A DNA stretch of 64,000 nucleotides from the NCBI GenBank assembly GCA_030704615.1, contig CM060732.1:12712001-12776000 (forward strand), written 5' to 3'. The notes beneath the pieces are model-generated. The model saw only the letters and a program-made list of their open reading frames with translations, made no database searches and was not told where the DNA came from. The stretch is from Takakia lepidozioides. Taxonomy: Eukaryota > Streptophyta > Takakiopsida > Takakiales > Takakiaceae. Below, one piece after another: positions 11,976 to 20,606 of this stretch (its first letter is position 1; each line of letters begins with the position of its first letter). Position numbers and translations under genes: made by a program.

Positions 11976-12599
11976 GAAAAAAATATTCGTGTGCTCGACA
12001 TAAACTTTGTAACAAAAAAGAAATTTTGTAGAAGCAAGGTGGAGGCCTATTTCAGGACCCTCCAGATTGACAATCAGACTATCGCAGGAGACGGAGATGA
12101 CGGAGACTCACTGCAGGATGACAAAGTGGACGAAAAAGATGATGACGAAGGACACGACAAGGATCAGGACAAGGAAATGGAGGAGAAACAAGAAGAGGAC
12201 GACGAGGAGGAGAAAGACGAAGATGAGAACATGGAAATCGTCAACGGAGTCCAGGGGCAGATGCGGCTAATGTTGGAAAGGGAAAGAGAGGGCCAGGAAA
12301 TTTCACGGTTGGATAATCTAGGTAGTACTCCAAATACCCAAGAACGCGTTGCACCACAAGATATACACAATCTGGACAGCTCTTCCTCCAGTTCCGATAA
12401 CACCACGAATAAGAATCTGGCTTCTCCAGGTGGACAAGAAGCGACATCGACGGAATTAGTTGAAACCCTCGGTCAAGGGTTCACACCTGTGGAAGGTGAC
12501 GAGCCATTGATTATGTCACCGGATCCCGTTAACAATCGTCGTGAGCTGGTGTCCCAGAATGTCACCCAGGATCTGGTTCTGGATGTAGGTAACGAATGA
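11976..12599 (+). CDS. Acidic low-complexity exon of the TIR element
   Basis: The exon begins after the acceptor TTTCATTGCAG. A short basic start (KKKFCRSKVEAYFRTL, about residues 10-30) leads into a long Asp/Glu/Lys-rich stretch (GDGDDGDSLQDDKVDEKDDD and onward, 12090-12235), then a Ser-rich segment. The frame ends at TGA 12597-12599. The acidic run resembles disordered linkers of chromatin or nucleolar proteins and gives no enzyme function. Compared with the right arm, this copy has an extra T near 12008 that changes the frame of the first 15 residues. It is probably an internal part of the same long transcript as its neighbours. Confidence 0.5.
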   Translation, partial: EKNIRVLDINFVTKKKFCRSKVEAYFRTLQIDNQTIAGDGDDGDSLQDDKVDEKDDDEGHDKDQDKEMEEKQEEDDEEEKDEDENMEIVNGVQGQMRLMLEREREGQEISRLDNLGSTPNTQERVAPQDIHNLDSSSSSSDNTTNKNLASPGGQEATSTELVETLGQGFTPVEGDEPLIMSPDPVNNRRELVSQNVTQDLVLDVGNE

Positions 12600-12850
12600 C
12601 AATTAGTGAAAGTTTATTCGTACACACTTCTGAATACAATATGACAATATTGTAATTATACATACTTGTGAGTGGAATAATCCGAATGTTATTTCAAAAT
12701 TACAATATTGTAATTATATATAATCCCAATGTTTTTCCCATATCCGTCTTTCTAGACTTCCGAATAAAACATATTTCCACCCGGATACATATTTCCGTTC
12801 GCACACCTTTGTGGACAGTCACTAACCGATTTGGATAACTTTTCTTGTAG

Positions 12851-13488
12851 ATCCAAGAATCCAATTCAGAGGAAATGACACACACAAGAAAAGGATCAAA
12901 GGAGACTCAAACAGTGAAGAGACACGTGGATTTGACAGTGAGGGTCAGGTCACCTGATCCGGTTCTGCAAGTAACCTCCACTGTCCAGTCGACATTGCCA
13001 TCAAAGGACGCAGGGATTGAGTCGGAGAATCCTCTTACTCGCGGGGAAGGAGAAGAGATAGAGCACCACAAACGCGTAATCCAACAATAGATCCCGATTC
13101 GGGTAAAACATTGGTTTTTTTCTTATATCTTATTATTGGTCTTTCAGTCTCATCTTTGGTATTGCTCAATTCGGTAATTTTGTCAGATCATTTTGGACCA
13201 CCATAGTCGTCATCCGCGGGATTTTTCATTAATTTCCTGTAGATTCGTGAGACGACGTCTGAGGAGATCAAACACACGAGGACCGATTCCATCGACACTG
13301 AGACGATGAAGAGAAGAGTGGATCGAACAATTATTGTCGCTCTATCTGAGCCGGTCATACAAGTTACCTCCACTGGACAGTCGAGGTTGCCATGTGGCTC
13401 CACAGATAAGGACGATAACGTTGGACGTAGAGATGGGAAAGAGGAGCAGCAGCCTGCCCAGGGATCTCAGCGGCCGACTCCAAAATTG
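12851..13488 (+). CDS. Duplicated short exon module containing the palindrome
   Basis: Two paralogous exons, 12851-13090 and 13243-13488, share a module: Glu-Thr-x-Thr-x-Lys-Arg, then HVDLTVRVRSPDPVLQVTST or RVDRTIIVALSEPVIQVTST, then a Gln-Ser near the palindrome. The 24-bp palindrome itself encodes the VTSTxQS part in both. The exons follow acceptors CTTGTAG and CCTGTAG and the second ends at a GTAATG donor. I recognise no domain. A duplication of about 110 bp within the element explains the pair. The right arm carries the same pair at 33890-34530. Confidence 0.45.
12973..12996. repeat. 24-bp palindrome, degenerate right arm
   Basis: Intact left arm, TC centre, right arm CAGTCGACATT. Lies in the first duplicated exon module, so it is translated. 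Partner of 34381-34404. Confidence 0.8.
13365..13388. repeat. 24-bp palindrome, two arm changes
   Basis: TACCTCCACTG, GA, CAGTCGAGGTT, in the second duplicated exon module. Partner of 33996-34019. Confidence 0.85.
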
Positions 13489-13575
13489 GTAATGATTTCA
13501 ACTCCATTCTTCCGTTTGTCTACTTTGGGATTTCTCGAATTGAAATTAATAATGAATTCTTCTGTTATTCTACAG

Positions 13576-14385
13576 GACAACATGCATTACCCTCCAGTCG
13601 ACTATTCTCTTTCTGTCAATCCAAACGATCTGCATTCCCTTCCTTGGGGACCGAACGGATGCCGGCCATGATACTACGTCCTGGTTCTGGACATCAGTTA
13701 CCTTTGTGAGGTTTTCCTAAAGGATGGAAAGAAAACACCTCCTGCCACCAAGCCTTGTATCTCCGCAGGGAAATTCAAGTTAGCTACGCGAAACGGTCTT
13801 GACGAATTCGTGAAGTAGGCCGTCAAAAAGTTTGCCGTTTGTTTTTGGAACACTAGACCTGAAATGAACGTCGAGACTCTCGCCAAGGCCATGTTCGGGA
13901 AATACTATTCCCAGGTCAGAACTTACAGCAGTGAGAATTCCGTCATGCATAGATCGACATTCAAAGAAAAATGGCCCAAAGCTTCCAAAAATCTTATCTA
14001 TTTTAAACGTCTTTACGACATTTTCGCTAAGGAAGACCCGACAGCTTACAAATCCAATACTCTCCTCATCGACTCTGTAAACAATATGTACAAGTCCTAC
14101 TTGAACCCGTTAGGACATACCATCTTCCTTCCAAAATATAAGGCGCGCGTGGACCCTGACAGGGATAAATTTCTACTGGAAGAGCTCAAGCCTCATCTTA
14201 ACATGTTCCGGTTATCGGGGATGGATGTCGTGCCGTTCAACGACCTACATCTTTTCGGCGTTTCGAAGGATTTCTTCGAGGACGACCCAGCGGTCAAATT
14301 TCTTAGAGACTTTGATTATAGGTGGCAAAAGTTTCTTAGCAATCTCGAGTTGCGTGTCGCTGCATTGGGACATAAAATATTTTAA
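13576..14385 (+). pseudogene. FCP1-like HAD domain 1 (left copy)
   Basis: First of three FCP1/NLI-interacting-factor-like HAD phosphatase folds in the element. The exon opens after TTCTACAG. Motif I reads LVLDISYLCEVF, where FCP1 enzymes have DxD and the second Asp is Ser here. A (R)NGLDEFV...KFAVCFWNT block follows (about 13790-13850), then NVETLAKAMFGKYY, a KSNTLLIDSVNNMYKSYLNP block (14050-14110) as motif III/IV, and a C-terminal helical part to TAA 14385. A TGA just before motif I (CRP-stop-YY, near 13671) is private to this arm, and a TAG before AVKKF (13816) is shared by both arms. Protein phosphatase activity is therefore unlikely even if expressed. Confidence 0.6.
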
Positions 14386-14397
14386 CTGAGTTTGGTG

Positions 14398-14421
14398 AAC
14401 CTCGGCTGTCCAGTGGACGTT
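14398..14421. repeat. 24-bp palindrome after HAD1
   Basis: AACCTCGGCTG, TC, CAGTGGACGTT. Sits 13 bases after the HAD1 stop and about 70 bases before HAD2. Partner of 32963-32986. Confidence 0.85.
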
Positions 14422-14490
14422 CTTGTTCACTTTCCTGGTGTCGGTTTTTCCAATGCATTGTACTGTTCCCTTTTATCATCCTAAGTATGA

Positions 14491-15238
14491 ATGACTCTCT
14501 GGCAGATTGGAGCACCTGTTTCTCCTCCTGCGCAAGGGTTGCATTTGATTATTTTTGACGTGAATGGAGTCTTGTGCAAAATCTTGAAGCATCAGAAGAG
14601 CTACAATGTCCCCCAGTTTTCAGAATCGGACTACAGAATTCCAGCTATTGTTGGATTCTGACTTGTCTTTAGACGGGAGAAATATCGCGAAGTGTGGACA
14701 AAGTTGCACAAACACTACCGGTTAGGGATTTGGAGCTCTATGATGTACAAGAACTTGCAGCCCATCCTGGATTTCTTGCTTCGTGGTCTACCTCAACCGG
14801 CCTTTGTTATGTCTCAAGAGGATTGTATTTCATGCCCTACTTCGGTTCACCCTCAATTCAAATCAGGATTGGACCCTCCTCATTTGTTTTTGAAGCCACT
14901 GGTCAAGGTTTGGAAGGGATTTTTGTGGGCAATACACTAAGAGTAACACTCTGCTCATTGACGACACCGCCATGAAGTGTGTATTGAACCTGCTCGACTC
15001 ATGTCTTGTTCTCAAACCGTTCCAGACCGTTGAGATTGATGGTTGCTATCTTCTCAAGGTTCTTCAGACCTATTTGCTTGGAATGAGGAAACATCCCACT
15101 TTTTCAAGCTATCTTAGGAAAAAACGGATAGGGTTGAGTCTTTTTGCCAATGTTTCAAACGATCCCAAGTTTAGCCCACTCTGGGATTTTATTGAGGACA
15201 ACGGTTTTAAGAGTCTCAGATATGATGCTTCAAAATAA
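14491..15238 (+). pseudogene. FCP1-like HAD domain 2 (left copy, broken)
   Basis: Copy of the intact HAD2 frame found at 32147-32893. It starts ATGACTCTCTGGCAG, which is either a start codon (MTLWQ) or a CAG acceptor. Motif I LIIFDVNGVLCKIL is present near 14555. This arm has a stop after IPAIVGF (near 14661) and an indel near 14920 that shifts the frame before LLIDDTAM. The tail (PKFSPLWDFIEDNGFKSLRYDASK) is again open to TAA 15238. The decay is specific to this arm, so the duplicated copy was not maintained. Confidence 0.65.
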
Positions 15239-15436
15239 ATTATTTTTTATCAATCCCATCTCACTCGAGCTATTGAATATCTTCATGGTTTCTCTTTTTC
15301 ATTTCCTTGTAATCACACACGTGAAAGATATGGTACTCTCATTTTGACTCATTTTCAGTTGAATTCTTGACGCACATTCCGGGCAATCCCAAGACTCTGA
15401 TACAGGCCTTCATACGGGGACAAGACTATATCTAGT

Positions 15437-15460
15437 GACCTCCACTGTTCAGTGGAGGTT
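15437..15460. repeat. 24-bp palindrome after HAD2
   Basis: GACCTCCACTG, TT, CAGTGGAGGTT. Lies between HAD2 and the next exon, which starts ATGTCTCTTTGGCAG and so resembles the HAD2 start. Partner of 31935-31958. Confidence 0.9.
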
Positions 15461-15489
15461 CACATTCGTGCATTCTCGGATTTATGATT

Positions 15490-16330
15490 ATGTCTCTTTG
15501 GCAGGTTCAAGGAGATGCTGACAACGTCATCGGTTCCTCAAGTCCCCTAAAGGAACCCTCCGGATCAGCTGTGAGTCGGAGTATTGAAGGCTTTCCGAGG
15601 GTTCACGATAGTGCTCAAATTGAGGATGGATCCTCTAACAGACCCTTGTCCTCCCGGGAAGCGGGCGACACTCTTCTCCTCTCGGGTCCTCCTGGGGGTA
15701 AAGTCCAAGGTGCAGGTGAAGAACACAAATATCCCGGAGACTTTATCGACCTTTCCTAACATTCCTCACCCTCCCTGTTCAGTACGCAGGGTCTGGTCTA
15801 TCCAACCGTCAGGGACTCGGCTACGGCTCCGCTGCACCTGCTTCCGTCTCTTCCTCGCATATCTCCCCAGCACGAGGGTTGGACAACCCAAATCCGCAGG
15901 AGTCAGGTGACTTAAACTCATTTCTTGCTCCTTGCTCATTCTCCTAGTTTCACTTAGTTTGGGGTCTGATATTCATCTGTCGCTCTAGGTAAGAAAATCT
16001 GTAAATTATGACCTTCCTGTCAAACGACGTCTGCATTGGAATGCAGTTCCGAGGTAAATTATTCCTTCGTTGCGTTTTCATTCCATCCAGGATGTCGAGT
16101 GCTCAAGGGACAATTTTCTGTGCTTGCCTGTTGTTGCCCCTCCACTTTTCTCGTCGTTCAATGGCAAAACATCTCCAACATCGACACAGCGTGACCCTGA
16201 ACTGCTCGCACAATGTTCTGCACCAAAGAGGCAAAAAAGAGCCCCCGAGCCATTTCCTTCATCTGCAGGAATCATTCCAAAGGACAAAAGGCTGACAAGA
16301 AAAAAAGAGCGGACTCCAAACACTTGAGGA
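15490..16330 (+). CDS. Low-complexity linker exons of the TIR element
   Basis: A series of short Ser/Pro/Gly-rich coding-like exons with plausible borders: MSLWQVQGDADNVIGSSSPL from 15490, YAGSGLSNRQGLGYGSAAPA after TGTTCAG near 15781 up to a GTGACT donor near 15908, and DVECSRDNFLCLPVVAPP from about 16090 to a basic KRQKRAPEP...KDKRLTRKKERT segment near 16310. There is no recognised domain. Composition and position suggest a disordered region between HAD2 and HAD3 of one long product. Only the first 220 bases are duplicated in the right arm. Confidence 0.35.
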
Positions 16331-16550
16331 CTCTCTCGGATGTTGTGGCGCCTCGTCAATTCAAGCCCGCGGGTATCCACTATTCTTCTGCAAGACATTC
16401 CAATAAGGCTTCAACGATACATTTCAAAACAATTTCTCCACTTTCGTTTGCAGTTTGTTTTTCTGTCCCAAACTAACTCCGTAATTTCTATACAAGCGAG
16501 TATGAGCCGCATAACTTCTTGAATGCGCCTCTCGACAAGGTGCATCCACT

Positions 16551-16574
16551 AACCTCCACTTGACAACCGACGTT
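16551..16574. repeat. 24-bp palindrome, most degenerate copy
   Basis: AACCTCCACT-TGAC-AACCGACGTT. The left arm is intact but the right arm keeps only part of the dyad. Lies between the linker exons and HAD3, in single-copy element DNA. Confidence 0.6.
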
Positions 16575-16859
16575 CATCTTTTCGTGATCTCGAACTCTTC
16601 GATATATGGTCTACTCTTGGTCCTTTACAGTAGTCCATTGTCGGGACACTTATGTCTCCGAATACGTAGAGGTCACTCTGAAACTAAGAAACACTACATC
16701 GTGTTGTTTCTGACGGCGAGAACACTTAAATTGCGCAGGATGGTATCGTCCATCAACCTTCATTTGCCACATCGGGGTAGAATATATGGATGCTGTTAAT
16801 ATTGAGTGTCAACGGTCTCCTTTGTTACCGGCCACCTCCAACCAGCGGGTGAATTGTTT

Positions 16860-17730
16860 AAGGAGAGATTTCGTTTCAGGAAAGTTACAGTTCATGTTCC
16901 CGAAAGACCTTTTGTGGTTCCCGGCCCTGAGTCTTGGAGTTTCTCAACCTTGCGTTCATGCATTTTCACGTGGCGATCTGGTCATGTGCTGAAAGACATG
17001 TTCTTTGTAGGATGTTCGAGTGCTTAGTTCCTACGAAAATTGCGAAGAAGTTTTGCTTCATCTGGTCAGCTGAGGATTGCAAAGACAGTACCGGTTACAT
17101 CATGCTTGGGATGAAATATCTCGTTAAGGATATTCGCACTGTTCTTGTCAAGTACCCTGATACACCCTTTGCAACTCAAAGACAAATACTCATTGTTGAT
17201 GATAAGCCATCAAAGGGCCTCCGAAACCCACCACATACTGGATTCTTCCTTATTTCATACAAACCATCACCAAAGGGATTGGTTGACCAGGATGATATGA
17301 CAAAAACTATGTGGCCATATATATTGAAAATGGCTGCAGCTTCAACAGTCGTAGATTACATTAGCGAGAACCCTGCCAAGTGTTCTCGTAAGCCTATTGG
17401 TTGTGACCATGCCTATTGGTTGTGACCATGCCTATTGGGCTTGGTATGGAAGATATGTTGATCCTCGTGTTTGGATCCCACAACAAAAGGAACCTGATTA
17501 CCTTGGTATGTACTTATTCCACTGTTTGTTGTTTATAGAGAATTTGATCTTGAAAGTGTCTTCCACTTGCACTTTTACTTTATCATTTTTTCTACAAATT
17601 TCCATATTTCAGCTGACATTTGTCATATGAAAAATTGTTTTGCCCAGTCACATTCAATGAGCGAATTCGAAAAGAAGAAGAAGAGCTTCGTGATGCAGGC
17701 TTCAAGGGCATCAAGAGATTCAACAAGTAG
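16860..17730 (+). pseudogene. FCP1-like HAD domain 3
   Basis: Third HAD fold. After KVTVHVPERPFVVPG (about 16885-16930) the frame slips and continues as MEFLNLAFMHFHVAIWSCAE (about 16934), a close match to the FCP1 segment preceding the catalytic Lys. RQILIVDDKPSKGLRNPPHT (17190-17250) is the metal-binding VDD motif. The exon ends at a GTATGT donor near 17504. A last exon from 17648 (TFNERIRKEEEELRDAGFKG) stops at TAG 17730. A 19-bp tandem duplication at 17401-17438 shifts the frame just before HAYWAWYGRYVDP. Motif I was not located with confidence. It is the promoter-distal gene of its transcription unit and lies 650 bases from the TIR. Confidence 0.6.
17401..17438 (+). repeat. 19-bp tandem duplication inside HAD3
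   Basis: TTGTGACCATGCCTATTGG occurs twice back to back, preceded by a further GCCTATTGG. Nineteen bases is not a multiple of three, so it breaks the HAD3 frame. Confidence 0.9.
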
Positions 17731-18379
17731 AGTTCCAAGTAACATTTCGGATGATAATGTTACTACTAGGTTTGAGTTCTCCGAAAGTATTTCCGTTTCA
17801 TCTGGTGCGGAGACCGTTGCAAGTGGTTGTGGTAACCGGAGGCGTCTTCGAACACATGCCTTGATTGCGAGCCGTTTGGGAGGAGGCTCTGTAATATTAA
17901 TGGTTTAGTGTAAGCCGTTGTATGGCTTCGAGCCGCTGAATAACATTAAGTCCAACGGATGTACAGTTGACATTACATTATGTCTGACTGCAACGCCAAA
18001 GTTGCAATCTCTAATAAAATATGAATGTTTATCATCAATGTATGTGGACACATTCTTTCATATCATCCTCTTCATCACATGCCATGATTGTTCTATGTTT
18101 GGTTTTGTATGTCATCTGATATGGCAACAATTTTTTGCAAAACGTTTTACATATCTGATCTCACATCATGGTGTAATTTATTGCATCCTCCCATTTTTTT
18201 CGTGAACGTCAACTTCGCAATGGATGTTCTTCTAAAACCACAATACATACTTATATTGTCTCCAAAAAATGTTTGGAGGATTATATTGTGTATAAAATAA
18301 CCAAAATAATCATATATATCGCTTTATTTCAATAATAAATTTTGTTTATTCATATTTCTCATATTATTTCTGGACCAAA

Positions 18380-18409
18380 CAAAAGTCCAGAATTAGTTAA
18401 AATAGTGTT
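18380..18409. repeat. Terminal inverted repeat of the large element (left)
   Basis: Read from the element end inward (minus strand) it begins AACACTATTTTAAC and ends CTGGACTTTTG. It is identical to 48096-48125 at 28 of 30 positions. Both TIRs now point the same way only because this end was inverted. Confidence 0.85.
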
Positions 18410-18413
18410 TGGA
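18410..18413. repeat. Target-site duplication TGGA (left)
   Basis: TGGA here and TCCA at 48126-48129. Removing the element and one copy restores a continuous copia LGVEFLHRP reading frame. Confidence 0.8.
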
Positions 18414-18629
18414 GTTCTTGCATCGACCTTACGGCATCATAATGTCTCACAAAAGATTCATTCTTAAATGCCTTGATGATTTAGGTCTGGCAGAATGTTA
18501 TCCTTCACCCGTTCCTCTCCCATAAGGGACTAAGCTTTCCCTCGACATGTCTATACCTCTTGTGGATCCCACTGAATATCGGTGCATGGTAGGGAAACTC
18601 TTACACATCACCCATACTCGTCCAGATAT
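18414..18629 (+). pseudogene. Ty1/copia middle fragment (RT end to RNase H)
   Basis: Coding sense of copia on the plus strand: EFLHRPYGIIMSHKRFILK, then SPVPLP, a stop, GTKLSLDMSIPLVDPTEYRC, then VGKLLHITHTRPDI ending at the chromovirus LTR. Upstream codons continue at 48130 (…LGVE) and downstream codons at 5303 (SYAVG…). It is wedged between the TIR element and the chromovirus and lies on the opposite strand from the other copia pieces, direct evidence for an inversion. Confidence 0.85.
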
Positions 18630-19264
18630 TGTCACGGACATAGCCCAGAGGAACTTACCAGGAGTAAATACCAGAAGTTACCAAGTTACATGTTACTGGA
18701 AGTTACCATGATTTACCGTGATTTACCATGATCTACCATGATTTACCATTACTTACCATGTTACCGGGAGTTTACCAAATTACCAAGAGTAACTTGGGAA
18801 ACTGCTCAGGAAGCTCTTTTTGGGGGAAACTTCTCCATCAAGATACCTCCTTTGTTTAAGGAAGCTTCTCCATCAAGAAACCTTTGTTTACTCTTGGAAA
18901 CTTCTCCATCAAGAAACCTCCATAGGGGAAGCTTCTTAGGAGACTTCTTAGTAGCCAGTATATATAGGAGGCGAAACTGGACACTCTTCAGTCTCGCCAA
19001 CACCAGTTCAAGCTACTCTTGTTTCTAGTGCCCAGTACTCCAGTCCAGTTCCCAGTACTCTAGCCTAATTTCCAATCCAGTTTCCAGCATTCCAGTATTC
19101 AAGTCGTGTTCCAATATCTTGTACTCTTGTTTATTGTTATAAAGATCGTCTTGATTCTTATTTACTCATCGTGCATACGGCCACGCCGACCTTGACTTCT
19201 TGTCTAGTCTTTTACCTCTAATCCGATCTCTTGTTTGTGTTCAGTCATGTTCTTGTCCTTGATA
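18630..19264 (+). repeat. Chromovirus 5' LTR
   Basis: Begins TGTCACGGACATA and ends near GTCCTTGATA, matching the 3' LTR at 5304-5901. The internal TTACCATGATTTACC-type short repeats are a little more numerous here, making this copy about 37 bp longer. The upstream flank is copia with the GATAT duplication at 18625-18629. Gag follows within 40 bases. Confidence 0.85.
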
Positions 19265-19302
19265 GTTTGACGAGACTAAAGTTTGTTCCTTAGTTGGTTA
19301 AG

Positions 19303-19808
19303 ATGGAAGACACATTTGCGGAAATGGTCGTCACATTGCAGAGTCTTCAGCTCCAGATGCAAGAACTTCGTGCCTCTACTGCCCAACTACAAATTGATCA
19401 GTTTCAAGATCTTGGCAACGCTCTCAACAATTTGCAACAACAAATTTCAGAGTTGAAGGAGTCGAACAATGGATCTTCAACCTTACGAGTCCCTACTACA
19501 ACAAATCATATTGCAACGGTTTCTCCAAATCTTCAACAGATTACAAGGGAACCAAAGGTCAGCATGTCCGAAAAATTTGATGGAACGAGATCAAGAGTTC
19601 GCGGTTTTGTTGAACAAGTACGATTGTTCCTACGACTACATCCATAACGCTACCCTGATGAAGGTATTCAAGAGGGATTCGTGGGCACCCTTCTATCAGG
19701 CACGGCCCTATCTTGGTTTGCACCGCTATTAGAGAAAAATTCGCATTTATTATACAATTTTGAAGCGTTCATGTCCGAGTTCACTACAACGTTTGGAGAG
19801 AATGATAG
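19303..19808 (+). pseudogene. Chromovirus Gag, N-terminal part
   Basis: Structural Gag protein that forms the virus-like particle. It starts at ATG 19303 (MEDTFAEMVVTLQ) with a coiled-coil-like Gln/Leu-rich N-terminus, then SEKFDGTRSRVRGFVEQVRL, the typical gypsy Gag start of the capsid domain, and GTLLSGTALSWFAPLLEKN up to FGENDS at 19808. A one-base slip near 19645 moves the last part into another frame. The rest of Gag is at 31151-31677, past a 10-kb insertion. Confidence 0.8.
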
Positions 19809-20259
19809 TGTCGTGCGCATACATATCGCTACACAACTACATCGCTGTCCAAACCACACCACACATATATGCACAATAAAGTAGTCTGCCACAATCGCCC
19901 CCGATAAACAAGCTAAAAAAAGGACACACACTCCCAACACAAGAAATATAAAATCCATCGCTATCACTCATTGAAACTGAAGTCGAGCCAGGGGCACCCC
20001 AAGCTATGGGGACTCCACCCCACAACAACCTGTACCCCTACATAAGCACACTCAAACCTAAACACATGCAGGAGCTCGGTCGCGCAGGCTCAACTCGAGA
20101 AAGATGAGCCGCGCGACTGCCGCTCTCGTGAAGATAAGACGGACCAGGTGTCAAACTAAACTTGACACCTGATTTAACACTTGACCTAAATCCAAGTGTT
20201 AAATACAAATAACTAGTTCTATTCTAGCTGTTTTCACACTGTGCTTATTTAACTTGACA
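19672..20259 (+). repeat. 588-bp direct repeat, left copy
   Basis: Matches 30563-31150 over the same length with only a few differences that I can see (for example near 19707, 19985 and 20165). Contains 137 bp of chromovirus gag and the 451-bp LTR-like unit. The near-identity suggests it is the youngest rearrangement in the window. Confidence 0.9.
19809..20259 (-). mobile_element. 451-bp solo-LTR-like unit (left copy)
   Basis: TGTCGTGCGCAT...TTAACTTGACA, with TG...CA ends and ATAG at its left edge (19805-19808). A GGGGGCGAT purine tract lies 85 bp from its left end on the minus strand. The last 94-97 bp recur next to the DNA-methyltransferase gypsy element at 20262-20355, which suggests a family relation. 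Confidence 0.65.
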
Positions 20260-20261
20260 GC

Positions 20262-20355
20262 TGTCGTGCGCATATATATCGCTACACAACTACATCGCTG
20301 TCCAAACCACACCACACATATATGCACAATAAAGTAGTCTCCCACAATCGCCCCC
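20262..20355 (-). repeat. Short LTR-like end of the methyltransferase gypsy element
   Basis: Repeats the first 94 bases of the neighbouring 451-bp unit. On the minus strand it is preceded by AGCTAGGGGGGCGAT, a polypurine-tract-like run, then TGTGGGAGACTAC...GCGCACGACA. It could be an 85-bp LTR of the methyltransferase element (20262-20346) or a truncated copy of a longer LTR. Confidence 0.5.
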
Positions 20356-20606
20356 CTAGCTGGTGGATAGGTCCCTCTACCTCCAGATAGCTACAAGATG
20401 TAATAGCCACAGCCGTACTAAGTCCTCTATCACTGTCCCTATTGTACTCAAACTCTATAGACCAAGAGGCCGGGTACAAGAGTAGCCCCATCGTTAGTCG
20501 TCATCTTGCAATCTGTGAACTTGAGCCAGGACCTCGTGTGTTCAAGGTCTCCTAGTAGCTGGGCCTTGCATTTCTTGTTAGCCTTCCATGGTTGTATCCA
20601 CTCCCA
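20356..20606. other. 3' non-coding part of the methyltransferase gypsy element
   Basis: Between the PHD finger stop and the LTR-like end. No coding signal is seen. Confidence 0.4.

Larger units (their letters stand above)
10028..15717 (+). repeat. Left arm of a 5.7-kb inverted duplication
   Basis: The stretch matches the reverse complement of 31678-37324 throughout, gene by gene and palindrome by palindrome. The arms differ by scattered substitutions and indels. For example a run of about 27 bases in the acidic region near 12165-12190 is absent from the right arm. They are therefore two real, separately evolving copies. The outer edge is ATGTTCTCCACC at 10029 and the inner edge is near TGCAGGT at 15711. 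Confidence 0.9.
10028..18409 (+). mobile_element. Large TIR element, inverted piece (includes left terminus)
   Basis: This is one terminal part of the 19-kb TIR element. 10028-15717 is the duplicated arm. 15718-18409 is single-copy and ends in the TIR at 18380-18409, flanked by TGGA and copia coding sequence. The rest of the element is at 31678-48125. Genes here read on the plus strand and the right-arm copies on the minus strand. Confidence 0.75.

Noticed and set aside
19668-19967. Minus-strand frame with a hydrophobic start (MIAMDFIFLVLG), repeated at 30454-30858
   Set aside because: It lies across gag and the 451-bp LTR-like unit and recurs only because that 588-bp segment is duplicated. 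It is a shadow frame, not a membrane protein gene.
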